Assembly (NCBI GenBank): GCA_946811695.1
Contig: OX328132.1
Coordinates: 59,822,449-59,886,448, forward strand
Origin: Gonocerus acuteangulatus
Taxonomy: Eukaryota; Arthropoda; Insecta; Hemiptera; Coreidae
Reading direction: 5' to 3'
Length of the DNA stretch: 64,000 nt
The translations under genes were made by a program, and so were the position numbers. Position 1 is the stretch's first letter, and each line of letters opens with the position of its first letter. Under the pieces are notes generated by a model that ran no database searches, was not told the origin of the DNA, and was given only the letters and a program-made list of their open reading frames with translations. Below are positions 45,090 through 55,775 of this stretch, piece after piece.

Positions 45090-45922
45090 ATCCCAAAAAA
45101 AACATAAATGTGAAATAGAGGCCAAGTTCCTCCCCCCACAAAGAAACACTCCCTTCCCCAAAAATATCCCCTCCTAAACCCCCCCCCCCCCCAAAACGCC
45201 TTACCATCCTACACTCCAAAAAATTAGTATGAGTTAGTGTTTTAAGTGCACTATCTTTTCAACCAAAAATATTTGCCAATACAAGAGATGATACAAGAAA
45301 TAAATGTCCAAGTTCATTACTTGGAAGACCTCATACTTACTTACTAAGAACAGTAAAGACACTTCAACTGACCTTTAAAAACAACAATAAAAATACTTAT
45401 ATCCAGTTACTAAAATATCACTTTCCTCATCCAGGTATATTCTTAAACTTGGCAATGTTTTATTTGTGCCAAAATTATCTTTAGAGAGAAAACTAAACAT
45501 TGCCAAGTTTAAGAATATACCTGGTTGAGGAAAGTGATATTTTAGTAACTGGATATAAGTATTTTTATTGTTGTTTTTAAAGTTCAGTTGAAGTGTCTTT
45601 ACTGTTCTTAGTAAGTAAGTATGAGGTCTTCCAAGTAATGAACTTGGACATTTATTTCTTGTATCATCTCTTGTATTGGCAAATATTTTTGGTTGAAAAG
45701 ATGGGGCACTTAACCCTTTCCGTACCGTGGACTGCTCCAGCAGTCGAGAGCTGCCGGGACCCACATACCGTGGACTTGTGTAGAAGTCGAAGGAAGACGG
45801 GACCCACGTGCCGTGGACTTGTACAGCAGTCGAGAGCTCGGCGTATCTCTCGCATTCTTTATCTTCTAATTTCTCGACTTCAGAGCTATCTAGCGTTACC
45901 GTATTGTACTTGTCGATGCGCC

Positions 45923-45960
<38 letters not shown>

Positions 45961-46633
45961 ACTAGATGGCAGTTGAATGAAGTTTTTGGTCGTTCTATAT
46001 CGACATATTACAACTCTTTGCCTTCTCCGCTTATTTACCCGGTCAACTCACGTCAAATTACCGTTTGTTTTTATACTTCTGCACATTCCTAACAGCATTT
46101 ATTTGCAAAATCAGTTCACTTTTAGTACTGAAGTATTAAGATCTTATAATCGTGTTTTTTTAAACTTAATTATTTAAACGCCAAACCTATTCAACTTAAA
46201 TAAAAATTAATAATCATTGCAAAAGCATAATGAAAATGAAAATGATAAAAGGCGAGTTTAAGTACGGCGAGGAGATAGCTTGAAGTTGAAGCGCTGTGAC
46301 CGAGAGAGGGAAAAGTATCCCGTACGGGGGTCCAGTGCCGGGTGCTAGTATCCCGTAGAGCAGAACACATCTCGTAGAGGCCCTTTGCGTACGGAAAGGG
46401 TTAAAACACTAACTCATACTAACTTGGACATTTATTTCTTGTATCATCTCTTGTATTGGCAAATATTTTTGGTTGAAAAGATGGTGCACTTAAAACACTA
46501 ACTCATACTAATTTTTTGGAGTGTAGGATGGTAAGGCGTTTTGGGGGGGTTTTAGGAGGGGATATTTTTGGGGAAGGGAGTGTTTCTTTGTGGGGGGAGG
46601 AACTTGGCCTCTATTTCACATTTAGGTTTTTTT
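45090..46633. mobile_element. foldback element with arms of about 390 bp
   Basis: The left arm (45090-45480) is the reverse complement of the right arm, read from 45492 outwards in two parts (45492-45740 and 46405-46633). Outer ends are symmetric: aaatgtgaaatagaggccaa and ttggcctctatttcacattt. Inside, arms of about 240 bp meet around a loop of about 15-35 bp near 45475. Part of the right arm is duplicated, and a piggyBac MITE interrupts it. No transposase. Class unknown. It was inserted in, or replaced part of, the retrotransposon's pol. Confidence 0.7.
45714..46400. mobile_element. piggyBac MITE, 687 bp
   Basis: Termini are CCCTTTCCGTAC and its reverse complement, flanked by TTAA (45710-45713 and 46401-46404). 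The duplicated arm at 46483-46500 (gcacTTAAaacactaac) is the empty site, showing a clean TTAA-targeted insertion. Near the left end, GTGGACT-TG-CAGCAGTCGA units repeat three times. An A32 run (45927-45958) preceded by cgatgcgccgt suggests a micro-retroposon inside. Confidence 0.85.
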
Positions 46634-46634
46634 T

Positions 46635-47034
46635 TGAGATTCTAACATTTCCAGATTTTACAAAACCGTTTGTTCTCACAACCGACGCCAGTGACAGAGC
46701 CGTAGGAGCAGTACTCGAACGGAGCGGAACGAAAGGAGAACAACCTATAGCCTACGCGAGTAGACGACTCATCGGAACAGAGGAGCGTTATAGTGCCCTA
46801 GAGAGGGAACTCCTCGCAATAGTATGGGCCGTGGAGCACTTCAGACCATACCTGTATGGTCGAGAGTTTATCATCCGGACGGATCACAAGCCACTACAGT
46901 GGGTGACCACTCTCCGAGAAACTTCAGCCCGCATAACTCGGTGGAAAGAGAGGCTGGTTCAATACACCTTCAAGGTACACTACACACCAGGCCGGGAAAA
47001 TGTTGTAGCAGACTGGCTCTCTCGACTTCAATGA
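46635..47034 (+). pseudogene. RNase H-like domain of the LTR element
   Basis: In one frame: FPDFTKPFVLTTDASDRAVGAVL, YSALERELLAIVWAVEHF (the E and D positions of Ty3/gypsy RNase H) and IRTDHKPLQW, ending PGRENVVADWLSR then a stop. The domain looks complete. The frame upstream of 46635 belongs to the nested insert. Confidence 0.85.
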
Positions 47035-47479
47035 ATTAACGCCATGGATACAGCTACCGGAGATGTGGGCTCGTCCCTACGACAGTTCTTTCAAGATTGG
47101 ACACCAGAAGATGATCAGGCGGAACGGCACAGCAGTTCGGGAACGGAGTCAGCAACCGAGGCAGCCGATGAAGGCGACAGGGAACTAGAGGAATGTGACG
47201 AAATCGTTGTAGCCAAAAAGAGGCATATTATCTGGAAGACAGCTACATCCGGATCCCCGCAAATTATGTATGGACGCAGGACGCGGTCTAGCCTTACCTG
47301 CACCATCCGAACCATCCTTACAGTCGCGGAAGATACCATCTGTCGGCTACTGGAAGACGCCTCCATCCCAGGCTAAACCACATACCTTTACGTTGGAAAC
47401 GGGGTACTGTGGGGTAAAATCGCCAAATTAGCGAGACTCCATTGCCATAGGCCTTGACCGGAAGTTCGTCCGCTTCACA

Positions 47480-48562
47480 AGCCTGGGTGAAGTAGTGACG
47501 GACCCACAAGTTCAGATCGATGTCACGCTCGCCCACCACCAAGGAAAAACCAACCATCGTGGAGCGACCGAGACGCTGGTGGCGTTGAAGAAGAAGTACT
47601 TCTGGAAAGACGTCGAAATGTCGAAGACAGTACGCGATATCGTAGCGCAGTGCGATGTCTATAACAAAACGAAATACGACCGAAGACCACCACAAACGAT
47701 CCAAGAGGAAACACTAACTCCTACAGGACCACTCCAGGTCCTCCAAGCAGATCTCTTCAAGTGGCAAGGAAGGGCGTGAGTCACCATCATAGACACTTTT
47801 AGCAAGGTAGCCATGGCTAAAGAAGTAACAGCCAAGAGTGCGGTTGAGGTGTGCCGTGCGCTGCGCAGGTGGGGGCAATGTTACGGGACCCCAGAGCTGC
47901 TTGTCGTCGACAGTGGACGTGAGTTCAGGAACGACCAGGTCAAACAGCTTCTAGCGAAGTGGGGCACTACAGCGAATTTCACCACACCAGGGAGACCGCA
48001 GAGACATGGAGTCATAGAGCGGCTACACAACACGCCCAGCGAACATCTGCGTGTCAGTCACACAGAAAAGGGCTTGCCACCGGAGGAAGCAATGCCAGTA
48101 GCCATTGTAGCTTATAATCACTCCATACATAGTGCCACGGGATTCACTCCTTTCGAAATCCTGTTCGGAACACTAATGTTAGGAAGGGAAGTCCCCGAAG
48201 CAGCGGGCGACCCAGGAACGGTCGCAGTGATTAGACGACTTCAAGACAATCAGAGACGCGTTAGGCAAACCACCGCTGTTCGTCTTCAAAAAGAAAAACG
48301 CAACCGCGTCCAGCGACACAATCTACACATACAGGATCCTGCGAAGCCACTGCGAATCGGAGATACAGTTTACCGTCGCGTTCCATCCAATCGATCTAAG
48401 CAGGAGATCCGATACGATGGACCATACACCGTAGTCGCCCTGCGCGAACGGAATCTCGTCACAATCAGAACGACGGAACCCCCCTTCCCACAGAAGAACG
48501 CACATATGGAACAGTTGAAAGTTCCGTCAGGTCAGCCACAACCCACTCAACGACAGAGGTGA
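47480..48562 (+). pseudogene. integrase of the LTR element, interrupted by a stop
   Basis: The N-terminal HHCC finger is seen as HHQGKTNH...IVAQCDVY; the second Cys of the usual CxxC is Tyr, so zinc binding is probably impaired. The catalytic core follows: D in LQADLF, D in LVVDSGREF, E in GVIERLHN. An in-frame TGA near 47777 separates the first D from the rest. The C-terminus has a GPY/F-type module (YDGPYTVV), typical of Ty3/gypsy integrases, and the frame ends at 48562. The 3' untranslated region follows to the polypurine tract. Confidence 0.85.
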
Positions 48563-49022
48563 TATGTGTGTAAAGTGCCTGAAAGTATGTTTTCCTTTCT
48601 TTCTTTTTATTTTTTAGGTTTTCTCTATTTTGTTGCCATCATTCTGTGCGGATGTACAGGATCAGTTGACCTTAGGACAACTTATTATATGTATAGAAGA
48701 CATTATGTATTTCATTACTTAGTATGTAGGTAGAAGACAATATATATTTATGTAATTATTATGTGAGTCGAAACCAATATAAATTTATTAATTTTTTTTA
48801 TATTATTTAGTTACTTATCAGTTGTAATTTTTTTTCTCTCTCTTTGTTTCTTTTTTTCTTCGTTCTCTCTATTTTTTTCTTTTGGTTGTTTATTTGCTTG
48901 TATATAATGGTGTAGAGCTACATTTTTTGGGCATTGTATGTTTAGTTCTATACCAATATCACTGGGCCTTCCTTTTTCTTGGTGTATTGTATTTAGGAGT
49001 TTCTGCCAAATTGACAGAAACT
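48563..49022 (+). other. 3' untranslated part of the LTR element
   Basis: AT-rich, with pyrimidine-rich runs near 48590-48620 and 48830-48880. No env-like frame is present. Confidence 0.5.
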
Positions 49023-49036
49023 GGGGGGGGGGGGAA
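49023..49036 (+). other. polypurine tract
   Basis: G12 followed by AA, directly before the 3' LTR, in the expected position for plus-strand priming. Confidence 0.7.
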
Positions 49037-49039
49037 TTG

Positions 49040-49203
49040 TTAAGGGAGAGGGAGCCCAGTTATCTGTAAACAAACAAGCTGAGCCTATATAAAGGACCAG
49101 CAGGATTAAAAATCAGTTATTATCCAGACTTGGAGTTGTTCGTATCTACCCCAGTGTGTACTACCTTTTTTAAAAACATTCTCTCTCTCGAACTCTAGTT
49201 AAG
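49040..49203 (+). repeat. 3' LTR
   Basis: 164 bp, TTAAGGGAGAGG to CTAGTTAAG, with TATATAAA at 49086-49093. It lacks the 16-bp segment of the left LTR. The right flank is ttatatacacac. Confidence 0.9.
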
Positions 49204-49794
49204 TTATATACACACACACACACATATATGAGTGTGTCTCTGAATGTTTAGATTTAAACAAGCATCATTTAATCACGAGTCGAAAATTCGCCTAAATGAA
49301 GACTTTCAATCTGAGTCGTTCGAATTTAATTGCCAATACGGGTACGCTATTTTCCATTGACGCAAATAGGTCGACTCTAAGAGCCAGTAATTTGGCCTTG
49401 TACGTTGGCACGACTGTATCTGCGGCGTGTTATTAAGGATTGGGGGGGGGGTGTTAATTTGTCGTCAATTATTTTCTAATTTGTGGAGATTAACAACAAT
49501 TAAGCTTCATTCATTAATACCTTTGAATGAGTCTATAATAAAATAGACATTTTACCTTTCTCGATACCATTGAAGAAATATTGTCAAATATAATTAATAG
49601 GCTTTCGGATGCATTCTTTACATTTACTGCTTAGTAAATTAAGGTGTCTCAACAGATTTCGAGATTTATAACAATACATCCGAAAAACCCGACACATTTT
49701 TTTTCCATTTTCCCCGCCTACTATTATAGATATGGCCTTGGAAATGGCTTCTTTATATCCAATTATCTTTAAAACGTGTACCCGGAAGCCTTGT
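49204..49794. other. unannotated stretch
   Basis: A (CA)n run is at 49210-49225 and a G10 run at 49442-49451. No gene recognised. Confidence 0.35.
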
Positions 49795-49955
49795 AACACA
49801 AAAAAGTAAGCGTTACGATTTTTGTCGCCAAAAAAACTATGTTCCGGAACAGATTCTGCAGGATAATGAAATTTACTTTATAAATCACACAAAGTATTTG
49901 TGTGCCAAATTTTATCAAAATTTGTCCGTTCTTGAGCCAGCTAAAGTGCGAACAG

Positions 49956-49962
<7 letters not shown>
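49795..49962 (+). mobile_element. Helentron-like fragment ending at (TA)n
   Basis: It carries gtaagcgttacgatttttg, agattctgcagg, aaattttatcaaaatttgtcc, ttgagccagc and gcgaacagacaaatatata in family order, then a (TA)n tract (49963-50012). The 3' end beyond (TA)n is replaced by a foldback element. Confidence 0.55.
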
Positions 49963-50013
<51 letters not shown>

Positions 50014-50017
<4 letters not shown>

Positions 50018-50390
50018 TCTTTTTGATCTTAGGAGGCATGGGGTCGTTAAAGCAGCCATCTTGTCTTCATACTACTTTATTTAATAGGCCCGACATGTTT
50101 CGTGCATATTTTTTTCGCACCTCTTCAGGGGCACTTCTTGCTAGGAAGTCCTCACGTTACCATGTACTCCCGCTGGAGTCTGGCTTAATACTAAGCCAGT
50201 ATTAAGCCAGACTCCAGGGGGAGTACATGGTAACGGGAGGACTTCCTAGCAAGAAGTGCCCCTGAAGAGGTGCAAACAAAAAAAAAAAAAAAAATATGCA
50301 CGAAACATGTCGGGCCTATTAAATAAAGTAGTATGAAGACAAGATGACTGCTTTAACGACCCCATGCCTCCTAAGATCAAAAAGAATTAA
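50014..50390. mobile_element. Penelope-like foldback between two (TA)n tracts
   Basis: The arms 50014-50188 and 50194-50390 are near-identical inverted copies joined at gtattaagcc. (TA)n tracts lie on both sides (49963-50012 and 50414-50462). Each arm contains CTGAAGAGGTGC ... GCACGAAACATGTCGGGC (right arm 50262-50314), a hammerhead-like core with A for the usual U. Arms differ by an A15 insertion in the right copy. No RT is present. Compare 23272-23560. Confidence 0.55.
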
Positions 50391-50411
50391 GAAATTTGGG
50401 GTCATCTACAA

Positions 50412-50462
<51 letters not shown>

Positions 50463-50465
<3 letters not shown>

Positions 50466-51480
50466 AATTTGAAATTCTCACAAATTTTCAAGATCTACCA
50501 AGGCTGTGCCTAAAGCAGACAATGTTTTCATGGACAGACTGACAGCTTTGTTAAGATGGATGGAACTGTAGCCCAAACCTGTCTTTTTTTCGGAGCCTAT
50601 TGGGTTATTGACGTGCTAAATGGTTTTTTTTTGTTTTTTTTGGGTGGGGGAGGCTTTCAACCACTTAGGGTCATGACAGCCAAAGTGAGAAATCTGGGTT
50701 ACTCTAAGAAATTAGTGAGACATTGCGATTGATACAATATTATTATAAAAGTCTGTTATTTTTTTAGAAATTCATTGGTATAAGTGATATAAATATTATA
50801 GTGAAAATCTGATTGGCAAGAGCGAGAGGGAGAGAGAGGGCGCCGGACCACCGATGGCTCAGCCAGACCTCATCTTTCTAAACAGCGGGCATGATCCCTG
50901 TGACATTAGGCTCGGAGCTGAGGATCTGCATGGTGGGACCAGGCCGTCCAGATCCTAAATGGGGTTTGCTTTCTGTTTAGAGGAAGGAAACAGTTGCGTT
51001 TTGCACTTCTGATTTTTAGCAATCGGGGATGCAAGTCTGAAGGATTCCTTTGAAATATAATGCTACAATTGACAAACTATCTATGCATATAGCTGGAGAG
51101 AACTTTTATTAATGACACCAGTAATAAAAGTACTTTCCAGTGAAGAAACATTAAGCAGAGTGTGTTATTTTTGTTTTAATCGTTGTTTAGCTAAGGAATC
51201 CGCTTAGTGAACGGAGCTCCCGCGGTAGTGGCATTTTTAAAATCATTTTCTGGCGTCATTCTGCCTTCCTTTATCCGCGATGAAAGAGACTCTTTGAGAA
51301 GCGCGTGGGTTGGTTTGGATGCGGCAGTAGGTGATGTTCTATTCTCCGCTGTCTTGCAGGGAACAAATCCTTTCACCGCTCTGTCAAAAGCTCCACTGCT
51401 TTATTTTTAGACTTCAATCCACACGGCCAGGCTCACGTTTTGTGGCTTTATAGTTTCCGACGTTCTTGGTCGTGGGAAAA
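50463..51480. other. unannotated stretch with GC-richer segments
   Basis: 50818-50990 is GC-rich (gagagaga run, then ggcgccggaccaccgatgg). 51190-51410 is open on both strands. No promoter or splice context was recognised. Confidence 0.35.
51207..51410 (+). CDS. unrecognised 67-codon open frame
   Basis: The frame reads MNGAPAVVAFLKSF...VILPSFIRDERDSLRSAW...FTALSKAPLL. Codon use is less AT-rich than its surroundings, and the minus strand is open over the same span. It could be a fragment of an old coding sequence. No family is recognised, and no Kozak-like start or neighbouring exon was found. Low confidence. Confidence 0.2.
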   Translation: MNGAPAVVAFLKSFSGVILPSFIRDERDSLRSAWVGLDAAVGDVLFSAVLQGTNPFTALSKAPLLYF

Positions 51481-51489
51481 TTTCTTTTT

Positions 51490-51900
51490 TAACAATTTGT
51501 CAATTTTAACTTGGTTTCTTTTGCCCTCCATGGTTGGATTCGATGACGCAATTCGGAGGTGGCGATGAGAAATGTCCATCTTTCAGAGCGAGATACCGGT
51601 GGTTCGAATTGGTGTTGAATTGTCTCTGGCCTTTAAGAAATTTCGTAGAAAAATACTTTATCTCATTCGAAAGGTCAAGTTCGTTAACCAGCAGAATCCG
51701 CACCCTGAAACGCCGTGCTTTCGGCTTTCAGGCTTACAGGGGCAGTTTGTATTGGTATTTCGTCTTGAGTAATCGAATGAAACCACTTACAAGGGCATAT
51801 ATTAAAAGGTTTTGGAGAAAATTGGACGGAACTATAAATTTTCAGATAATCCGAAACAGCGGATTGAACTGAGCATTTTTTACTGAAGTTCGTCATTCAC
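51490..51900 (-). mobile_element. Helentron-like fragment
   Basis: Minus-orientation blocks: gatgacgcaattcggaggtgg, cgaaaggtcaagttcgtta, accagcagaatccg, cgaatgaaaccacttacaagg. Related blocks resume at 52370-52930 beyond the Tc1 end fragment. Confidence 0.5.
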
Positions 51901-51913
51901 GTAAACTAATATA

Positions 51914-52140
51914 CAGTTAGTGTAAAAAGTATTGGAACACCCATGAATATTTTACTTTTTTAACATGTGTGACTAAAATAATGGAACTTTAGGTAAATAG
52001 AAGGCATCAATAACACGGTGATAAGCTATATTTTAAATATTCCCTAAAAATCAACATAAAAAATGGTATTTGTGTTATTTATTTACATTTTAACAATAAA
52101 ATACAATATTCTATGCGTAAAAAGTATTGGAACACCTGAT
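51914..52140 (+). mobile_element. Tc1-type left end (IR/DR), element otherwise lost
   Basis: After a TA dinucleotide (51912-51913) lies CAGTTAGTGTAAAAAGTATT. The motif GTGTAAAAAGTATTGGAAC at 51920 recurs directly as GCGTAAAAAGTATTGGAAC at 52115, 195 bp on. This paired direct-repeat design is typical of IR/DR Tc1 elements. No matching right end or transposase is nearby. Confidence 0.55.
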
Positions 52141-52369
52141 TTCTTTACTATTGCAGCTGGACGGGATTAATTCCATATTATCGGTGAACTTTGTCCTTGT
52201 AGGGTGACTTGGTGTCCTATTTGTTAGAATCAGATGGTTTTAGTTCATTTTTTTTACATTGGCCAGAGAGGAAAATAAACCTAAGTTAAAATAGAAAATT
52301 TTATTATTACAATTCATAATGAGCGCAAATGTTCACAAGACATTGGAAAAATTGTAAACCTTAGCTACA

Positions 52370-52930
52370 TATATAAAGTTTGGTTAAATTTGGAGTAGAG
52401 GAATTTAATGAAAAAAAAAAAAAAAAAAAAAAAAAAAAACAGTATTGGGCATTGGTAAGTGGCTTTGTATCACAGCCACGGAGCCGTCGGTGTTACCTTT
52501 GGCCGGAATCTCGAAAGAAGAAGTAACACATCAGCTATTTTGAAGTTTTCGAGTGTTTCCTTGGATAGCTTGTAAACGGATGGCAAATTGTGGTAACTAA
52601 AAGTTAACCATTCGACATCTTAATAAATATCCTACCAAAAGTATTCTCATGTATTTTCCATAGGACGATTGTTAAATTTGTATTGATTTATGTTAGCCAA
52701 AAATAAGGCTTTCAATAAATCTAGGAAGGTATAATAAGAAAGAGGTCTTTGATTATGGTAGTGCTTTCTTTAAAAGCGAACGGGATTCTAGTTGGAGATG
52801 GATTGTGTCACTTCCGCTTCGAGTTCTCTTCTGCCAATTCTTTGTCATTGGGGCCATTTAGGCGTCTCAAATTTAGCTTTTCTTGAAGAATTCATTGGCG
52901 TAAGTATTAAAATTTTTAAACAGTAAAGTT
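52370..52930 (-). mobile_element. Helentron-like internal blocks with A29 run
   Basis: ggttaaatttggagtagagg, gtaaacggatggcaaattgtgg, ttaaccattcgacat and cataggacgattg follow the family order in minus orientation. An A29 run is at 52411-52439. Confidence 0.45.
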
Positions 52931-53154
52931 AGTTTCTCAATGTAACTTAAAATAGCAGGAATTAAAAAAAAAAAAAAAAACTGTTCCTATTTAAAGTATA
53001 TTCTTCAGAATTGGAGGAATTGAAATATTATAGGATTTTGGACAAATAGATTCGAACAAAGTAAATGTGTTATCGTAGGATGTTTCCGTATAATTATTAA
53101 AATGAAAAGCTTAGAATAGAGCAAAACTAAAATTTTCGTTGTATAATTTAAGTT

Positions 53155-54535
53155 AACTGAAGACTGATGACGGTCGCAGGTGTTGTGTAGATAAAGACCT
53201 ATGTTACCTTCTATTAATACGAAGATACTGAGCTTGGACTGACTGTCATAGGTGTTGTGTAGATAAAGAGCTATGTTACCTTCTATTAAAACGAAGATAC
53301 TGAGCGTGGACCGACTGTCATAGGTGTTGTGTAGATAAAGAGCTATGTTACCTTCTATTAAAACGAAGATACTGGGCGTGGGCTGACAGCCATAGGTGTT
53401 GTGTAGATAAAGAGCTATGTTACCTTCTATTAAAACGAAGATACTGGGCGTGGACTGACCCGCATATGTGTTGGGCAGATTAATAACCTTCGTTACCTTC
53501 TATTGAAAAAAATAAACAGAGCGTCCACTGACAGTAATAGGTGTCGGGCAGATAAAGAGCTATGGTACTTTTAGTTAAATCCAAGAAACTGGGCGTGAAC
53601 TAACTGTCATAAATTTTGCTTAGACAAAGAGCAACTTTACCTTCTATTCAAACGAAGGAAGGGTGTTAATGGTGCAAGGGTAAGAAGAATGGCAATCCTC
53701 ATTCACATTGTAAAAAACTGTACGTCTACTGACTGCAGTATTCCTTGTGTAAATAATGAACTACGATACATTTTGTGAAATTATTCGTGTAATGACTGTC
53801 ACCTGGTTTTAATGAGTTATATTCTTCTTTGCCAAGGCCGGGAGCCGGACGTCTAATGACAGTCAAATTCCTTCTGTAGATAATGAATTACGTTACCTTT
53901 TATGAAACTGAAGAAATTGAGCGGGGACTGACTGTCACAGGTGCAGCGATAAGAGAGTGATATTCTTCTTTGCCAAGGCCGAGAACTGGACGTCTAATGA
54001 CAGTTATATTCCTTTTGTAGATAATGAACTACGATACCTTTTGTGAAACTGAAGAATTTGAGCGTCGACTGACTGTCACAAGTGCAGGGGTAAGAAGAGT
54101 GATATTCTTCTTTGCCAAGGCCGAGAACTGGACGTCTAATGACAGTCAGATTTCTTTTGTAGATAATGCACTACGTTACCTTCTGTAAAACTGAAAGAAC
54201 AGATCATGGACTGACTGTCACAGGTGTTGCGTTGATAATGAACTACGTTACCTTCTGTGAACCTGAAGAAATTGATCATGGACTGACTGTCACAGGTGTT
54301 ACGTTGATAATGAACTGCGTTACCTTCTATGAACCTGAAGAAATTGATCATGGACTGACTTGCACAGGTGTTGCGTTGATAATGAACTTCGTTACCTTCT
54401 ATGAACCTGAAGAAATTGATCATGGACTGACTGTCACAGGTGTTGGGTTGATAATGGACTGCGTTACCTTCTATGATCCTGAAGAAATTGATCGTGTACT
54501 AACTGTCACAGGTGCAGCGGCAAGAAGAGTGATAT
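53155..54535 (+). repeat. 72-bp tandem array, 1.4 kb
   Basis: Units of 72 bp (GACTGTCATAGGTGTTGTGT, AGATAAAGAGCTATGTTACC, TTCTATTAAAACGAAGATAC) repeat, with the best-conserved blocks at 53190-53460 and 54200-54480. The stretch between (53640-54130) is more diverged, with a second repeating segment attcttctttgccaaggcc. Because 72 is 24 codons, long frames stay open on both strands (54166-54618 plus, 54136-54423 minus). No protein domain is recognised. Confidence 0.85.
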
Positions 54536-55440
54536 CCTTCTCTGCCAAGGCCGAGAACTGGAGCAGAGGCACAGGTGGTGGGGAGTCGACGGCTTCGGTC
54601 CGTGACTCCCCACCATAGCAAAGGATCCTCAGTGTTGGCAAGTTCTTGGCCTTGTCCAGATCTAAACCCTATCTTCTCCGATAAGTCTTAGGAGCGACTT
54701 TAGCTCATTTCCGCAATTTCTTACGCATTGAAATTTTTCCCAATTTGTGATTTGCATTACAGTCAGTTAGAGCGTATGTTATCTATTATTTACTATAATC
54801 TCTAAAATGATTTCTGAGTCGAAAAGCTTCTGGAAATTCAACTCTAAAGTTGTTTCTTAATCTTCCAACATGTCTGACAGAAAGAATATAAAGGGACCTA
54901 ATTTTTTCTAACCTTTTTCCTTGTTTAGATTTTTTTTTTTAGTTTTAATTAATATTAAAATAACCCTTTATACAAATTTAAGAATTATCGAAATAGGCGG
55001 AAGATCAATACAAATTTGAATTCCCCGTCCGCCTATTTTGATAATTCGTTAAATTAATCATTTTTATGAAACTGAACATATGAACTGATGAGTTTTACCT
55101 CAGGGGCAGCTACAATGGATGCCTTTAACGTAAGAAATCATGGATAGTGAAATTTAGAATGTTTAAGTTGAAGGTGGGGGTGGGGAAAGATCAATAGATT
55201 CTTGAAGTAACTGGCAGGAGTTAAATCCCAATATTGTTTAAAACATTAACTTATATCGTTAACCCTCAAAATTCCATATTTATAAACCATAAAAAAAAAA
55301 AAAATTATAATAGTCCTTATTGCTATTTAATATATGGTACCTAATATATTGTATTATAATATTCCTCAATTTATTATATTAGTATTGTTATTAGTGACAT
55401 AGGATAGGAGTTTCCACCTTATTCTTCATTTAACTTTTAT
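54536..55440. other. unannotated stretch
   Basis: It contains a stem at 54971-55038 (ttaagaattatcgaaatagg against cctattttgataattcgtta). No gene recognised. Confidence 0.35.
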
Positions 55441-55545
55441 TTATTGTAGATTCCTGCTGATGAACCTGAACAGGTTCGAAATGTCGCAGATATAATTTTC
55501 AATTTATAACATATAAATACTTTATCACCCCAAAATATTTGGTTT

Positions 55546-55546
<1 letters not shown>
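55441..55546 (+). ncRNA. hammerhead-like motif (third site)
   Basis: CTGATGA (55467-55473) is followed by a short stem ACCTG/CAGGT, then TCGAAATGTCGCAG. The core CUGAUGA...GAAA...GUC order is that of a hammerhead ribozyme, but stem closure is imperfect, so this is probably a decayed copy or a look-alike. It lies beside (TA)n (55547-55596), as do the other sites. Confidence 0.35.
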
Positions 55547-55644
<98 letters not shown>

Positions 55645-55775
55645 TAATTTACAACAATTACAGCCTCGGCCAATCAAATTGTAGTCATACAGAAATTGAA
55701 AATAATAAATATATAACAGTACTAACAAAAGAAAAACAAATCATAATTAAATAAATATATAAAATAAAGTCTCAG

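Larger units (their letters stand above)
43385..46634. other. nested insertion block in pol
   Basis: Pol stops after the RT end (about 43375) and resumes at the RNase H start (about 46640). The interval holds family D sequence (43500-43900), a family B array (43901-44520), an unrecognised minus-strand ORF (44616-45000) and a foldback element (45090-46633) with a piggyBac MITE. About 30 codons between RT and RNase H are also missing. Confidence 0.75.
41589..49203 (+). mobile_element. Ty3/gypsy-type LTR retrotransposon, defective
   Basis: Two LTRs (41589-41768 and 49040-49203) enclose gag, a protease remnant, a deleted RT, RNase H and integrase in Ty3/gypsy order. The LTRs differ by a handful of substitutions and one 16-bp insertion in the left LTR, so the insertion is fairly recent. 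Defects: an internal deletion joining the pre-RT region to the RT end at about 43150, a frameshift near 43215, a nested insertion of about 3.2 kb (43385-46634), stops between RNase H and integrase, and a stop inside integrase at about 47777. Any target duplication is hidden in flanking TA-rich DNA. It cannot move on its own. Confidence 0.9.

Noticed and set aside
54166..54618. 150-codon open frame as a repeat-protein gene
   Set aside because: The frame follows from a 72-bp period (24 codons), is open on both strands, and has no start context or domain.
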